A DNA stretch of 64,000 nucleotides from Streptomyces vinaceus (lineage in GTDB: Bacteria > Actinomycetota > Actinomycetes > Streptomycetales > Streptomycetaceae), in NCBI RefSeq assembly GCF_008704935.1, contig NZ_CP023692.1, positions 682,001-746,000 of the forward strand. The letters are read 5' to 3'. The notes under the pieces are model-generated. The model made no database searches. It saw only the letters and a program-made list of their open reading frames with translations, and had not been told where the DNA came from. The position numbers and the translations under genes were made by a program. How positions within the stretch are numbered: the first letter of the stretch is position 1; every line of letters starts with the position of its first letter. This document shows positions 62,042 through 64,000 of the stretch, one piece after another.

Positions 62042-62632
62042 ATGACCGTGACCCCGCTGCCCTCCACGGACCCGTACGCGATGGGCCCCTACCTGCTCCT
62101 CATCGGCCTCGTCGCGGTTGAGCGGCTCGCCGAACTCGCCACGGCCCGCCGCAACACGCGCTGGAGCCTGTCCCGTGGCGCCGTCGAATACGGACGCGGC
62201 CACTACCCCGCCATGGTCGCCCTGCACACCGCGCTGCTCGTCGGCTGCGTGGCGGAACCGCTCCTGGCCGACCGGCCGTTCCTGCCCGCACTGGGCTGGA
62301 CCGCCCTCGCCCTCGTGATCGCCGCCCAGGGCCTGCGCTGGTGGTGCATCGCCACCCTCGGCCGGCGCTGGAACACCCGCGTGCTGGTCGTCCCCGGGCT
62401 GCCGCTGGTGGCGGCCGGTCCGTACCGGCTGCTGCGCCACCCGAACTACGTCGCGGTCGTGGTCGAGGGCGCGGCGCTGCCGCTGGTGCACACCGCCTGG
62501 GTGACGGCGGCCGCCTTCACCCTGCTGAACCTCCTGCTGCTCGGCGTCCGCATCCGCTGCGAGGAGGACGCCCTGGCGCATGCCGCGCCGGTCTACCGCA
62601 GCGCCGTCCCGGCCGAGGGCCCGGCCCGGTGA
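62042..62632 (+). CDS. srsB: Isoprenylcysteine-methyltransferase-like membrane protein (SrsB-like)
   Basis: 196 residues with several membrane helices. The methyl-donor-binding tail is typical: GPYRLLRHPNYVAVVVEGAALPL, then RIRCEEDAL near the end. In the srs pathway this protein O-methylates the alkylresorcinol. ATG 62042 is annotated, but a GTG at 62033 overlaps the PKS stop as GTGA and is a coupled alternative. Its end overlaps the next gene by 4 bp. Confidence 0.87.
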   Translation: MTVTPLPSTDPYAMGPYLLLIGLVAVERLAELATARRNTRWSLSRGAVEYGRGHYPAMVALHTALLVGCVAEPLLADRPFLPALGWTALALVIAAQGLRWWCIATLGRRWNTRVLVVPGLPLVAAGPYRLLRHPNYVAVVVEGAALPLVHTAWVTAAAFTLLNLLLLGVRIRCEEDALAHAAPVYRSAVPAEGPAR

Positions 62633-63654
62633 TCGACCTGCTCGTCGCGGGCGGTGGCCCGGCCGGGCTGGCCACCGCGATCCACGGGGCGCTGGCCGGG
62701 ATGGAGGTCGTGGTCCTGGAGCCGCGCCCCACGCCGATCGACAAGGCCTGCGGCGAGGGCCTGATGCCGGGAGCCGTACGGGGCCTTCGGGAACTCGGCG
62801 TGTCCGTGCCGGGCCACCCCTTCCACGGGATCCGCTACCTGGACGGGGCGAGCGGTCTTCACGCGGAAGGGCGGTTCCGCGCGGGGCCGGGTCTCGGAGC
62901 CCGCCGTCCGGTCCTCCAAGCGGCGCTGGCCCAGCGGGCCGAGCAGCTGGGCGTACGGGTGCTCGCGCGGCGCGTCGGCGAGGTCCGCCAGGACGCCGAC
63001 CGGGTCGGCGCGGCCGGTCTGACGGCGCGCCACCTCGTGGCGGCGGACGGGCTGCACTCCCCGGTCCGGCGGGGCCTGGGCCTGGCGGCGCCGCCCGCCC
63101 CCGGCCGCCAGCCGCGCTACGGGCTGCGCCGCCACTACGCCGTGGAGCCCTGGAGCGATCTGGTCGAGGTGCACTGGGCGGCGCACTGCGAGGCGTACGT
63201 GACCCCGCTGGGGCCCGGCCGGGTGGGCGTGGCCGTGCTCACCGCCGAGCGCGCCCCGTTCGACGTACAGCTGGCCCGGTTCCCGCTGCTGCGCGAGCGG
63301 CTGGCCGGGGCGGCCGGCTCCCCGGTGCTCGGCGCCGGTCCGCTGCGTCAGCGGGCGCGGGTGCGGGTCGCGGGGCGGGTGCTGTTCGTCGGGGACGCGG
63401 CGGGGTACGTGGACGCGCTGACCGGCGAGGGCCTGACCCTGGCCGTGACGGCGGCCGGCGAACTGGTGCGCTGCGTACGGGAGGGCCGGCCGCAGGCGTA
63501 CGAGCGGGCCTGGCGGGAACTGTCGCGTAGCTACCGCGCGCTGACCGCGTCCTTGCTGTGGGCCCGCCAACAGCCCCGGCTCGCGGGGCGGATCGTCCCC
63601 TGCGCCGCCCGGCTGCCCCGGGTGTTCGCGCACGCGGTCAACCTGCTGGCGTAG
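62629..63654 (+). CDS. srsC: FAD-dependent monooxygenase/reductase (SrsC-like)
   Basis: 341 residues from GTG 62629, overlapping the previous stop as GTGA. FAD motifs: LLVAGGGPAGLATAIHGA, the active-site-like DKACGEGLMPGA, and VLFVGDAAGYVDALTGEGL. These resemble geranylgeranyl-reductase-type flavoproteins. In the srs pathway the flavoprotein hydroxylates the resorcinol to a quinol. Third gene of the operon. Confidence 0.88.
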   Translation: MIDLLVAGGGPAGLATAIHGALAGMEVVVLEPRPTPIDKACGEGLMPGAVRGLRELGVSVPGHPFHGIRYLDGASGLHAEGRFRAGPGLGARRPVLQAALAQRAEQLGVRVLARRVGEVRQDADRVGAAGLTARHLVAADGLHSPVRRGLGLAAPPAPGRQPRYGLRRHYAVEPWSDLVEVHWAAHCEAYVTPLGPGRVGVAVLTAERAPFDVQLARFPLLRERLAGAAGSPVLGAGPLRQRARVRVAGRVLFVGDAAGYVDALTGEGLTLAVTAAGELVRCVREGRPQAYERAWRELSRSYRALTASLLWARQQPRLAGRIVPCAARLPRVFAHAVNLLA

Positions 63655-63689
63655 AGGCGGCTCGGCGTGTCCGCGCGCCGGGCATGCCA

Positions 63690-63731
63690 CGGGGGCGGGA
63701 GCGGTGGCACCTGCCACCGCTCCCGCCCCCG
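63690..63731. terminator. Strong bidirectional terminator
   Basis: Perfect 20-bp complementary arms (63690-63709 and 63712-63731) with a minimal loop, between the srs operon and the convergent membrane protein. Confidence 0.9.
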
Positions 63732-63739
63732 TCGCGGGG

Positions 63740-64000
63740 TCAGCCGCCGGCGCCCGCCCGGGCCCGCGGCGGCCGGTTCACCAGCGCCAGACCGGCCAGC
63801 AGGGCCGCGGCCGCGGCGCACAGCACCGCGGTGACGCCCGCCCAGGCCTGGGTGGCGCTCACCGCACCCTCCAGCGGGTCGAACTCCGCGAGTCCGCCGG
63901 CCACGTGCAGGGCGACGACGGCGACGGCGCCGACGGCACCGGCCCGCCATGCCCCGGCGGTGTCGCGCACCGCGATCAGCGTGCCGAGCCCGAGGCACAG
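63740..64000 (-). CDS. Integral membrane protein, C-terminal part (5' end outside window)
   Basis: The reading frame stays open to the last base of the window, so only the final 86 residues are visible: hydrophobic segments AGAVGAVAVVALHVAGGLAE and GVTAVLCAAAAALLAGLALV, ending NRPPRARAGAGG. A GTG at 63970 could start a 76-residue protein, but the open frame upstream makes a larger protein likely. Function unknown. Confidence 0.6.
   Translation of the reverse strand: MCLGLGTLIAVRDTAGAWRAGAVGAVAVVALHVAGGLAEFDPLEGAVSATQAWAGVTAVLCAAAAALLAGLALVNRPPRARAGAGG

Overview
The window is very G+C-rich with extreme third-position G/C bias and densely packed genes. It also has DUF5753 helix-turn-helix, DUF5994, DUF6204 and DUF4360 proteins, many secreted hydrolases, GTG starts and sugar ABC systems without their own ATPase. 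Together these point to a soil Streptomyces. I see no rRNA, tRNA, CRISPR array, insertion sequence or phage gene.

Region 1 (1-11.8 kb), potassium and cation homeostasis, partly decayed. The end of an intact KdpD kinase is followed by an SDR, a 24-residue bL37-type ribosomal protein, a GNAT acetyltransferase and a DUF1648 membrane protein. Then come a wrecked Na+/H+ antiporter, a lone kdpF joined to a second kdpD (kdpABC missing; frameshift plus loss of the phospho-acceptor histidine box), a PH-like membrane protein and a KimA-like APC permease.

Region 2 (12.4-16 kb): a surface protein with an ice-binding-like head and collagen-like stalk, a DUF5753 regulator and a DUF5994 protein.

Region 3 (16.2-26.1 kb), L-rhamnose catabolism on the minus strand: isomerase, fused aldolase/dehydrogenase and kinase, then a secreted DUF4091/GH123-like protein coupled to the mutarotase. 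A LacI regulator is divergent. Two LacI-type palindromes lie between isomerase and regulator, and a different inverted repeat precedes the secreted protein.

Region 4 (26.4-43.4 kb), transport, regulators and secreted enzymes: MHS-family permease with a GAF/PucR regulator, metallo-hydrolase with a divergent AraC regulator, DUF4360 protein, galactose-oxidase-like copper radical oxidase, MarR/EamA pair, a metzincin-like protease with FN3 and ricin-lectin domains, pirin, small conserved proteins and an MFS exporter/MarR pair. Both MarR intergenic regions carry paired palindromes.

Region 5 (43.5-52.2 kb), a beta-1,3-glucan locus: GH16 laminarinase, GH64 glucanase, LacI regulator, lipoprotein binding protein, two permeases and a GH1 beta-glucosidase. 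Near-identical TGAGAGCGCTCTCA operators precede the GH16 gene, the regulator and the ABC operon. Secreted enzymes would cut the glucan, the ABC system import oligomers, and GH1 release glucose.

Region 6 (52.2-64 kb): HutD-like protein, GH18 chitinase with a DasR-like site, lipoprotein, NADP-binding oxidoreductase, secreted protein, FprA-type reductase, HhH+PHP protein, and a phenolic-lipid operon (type III PKS, membrane methyltransferase-like protein, flavoprotein; srsABC pattern) with a divergent UbiA prenyltransferase. A membrane protein is cut by the window end.

All functions are inferred from protein motifs, gene order and DNA signals read by eye; no database search was run.
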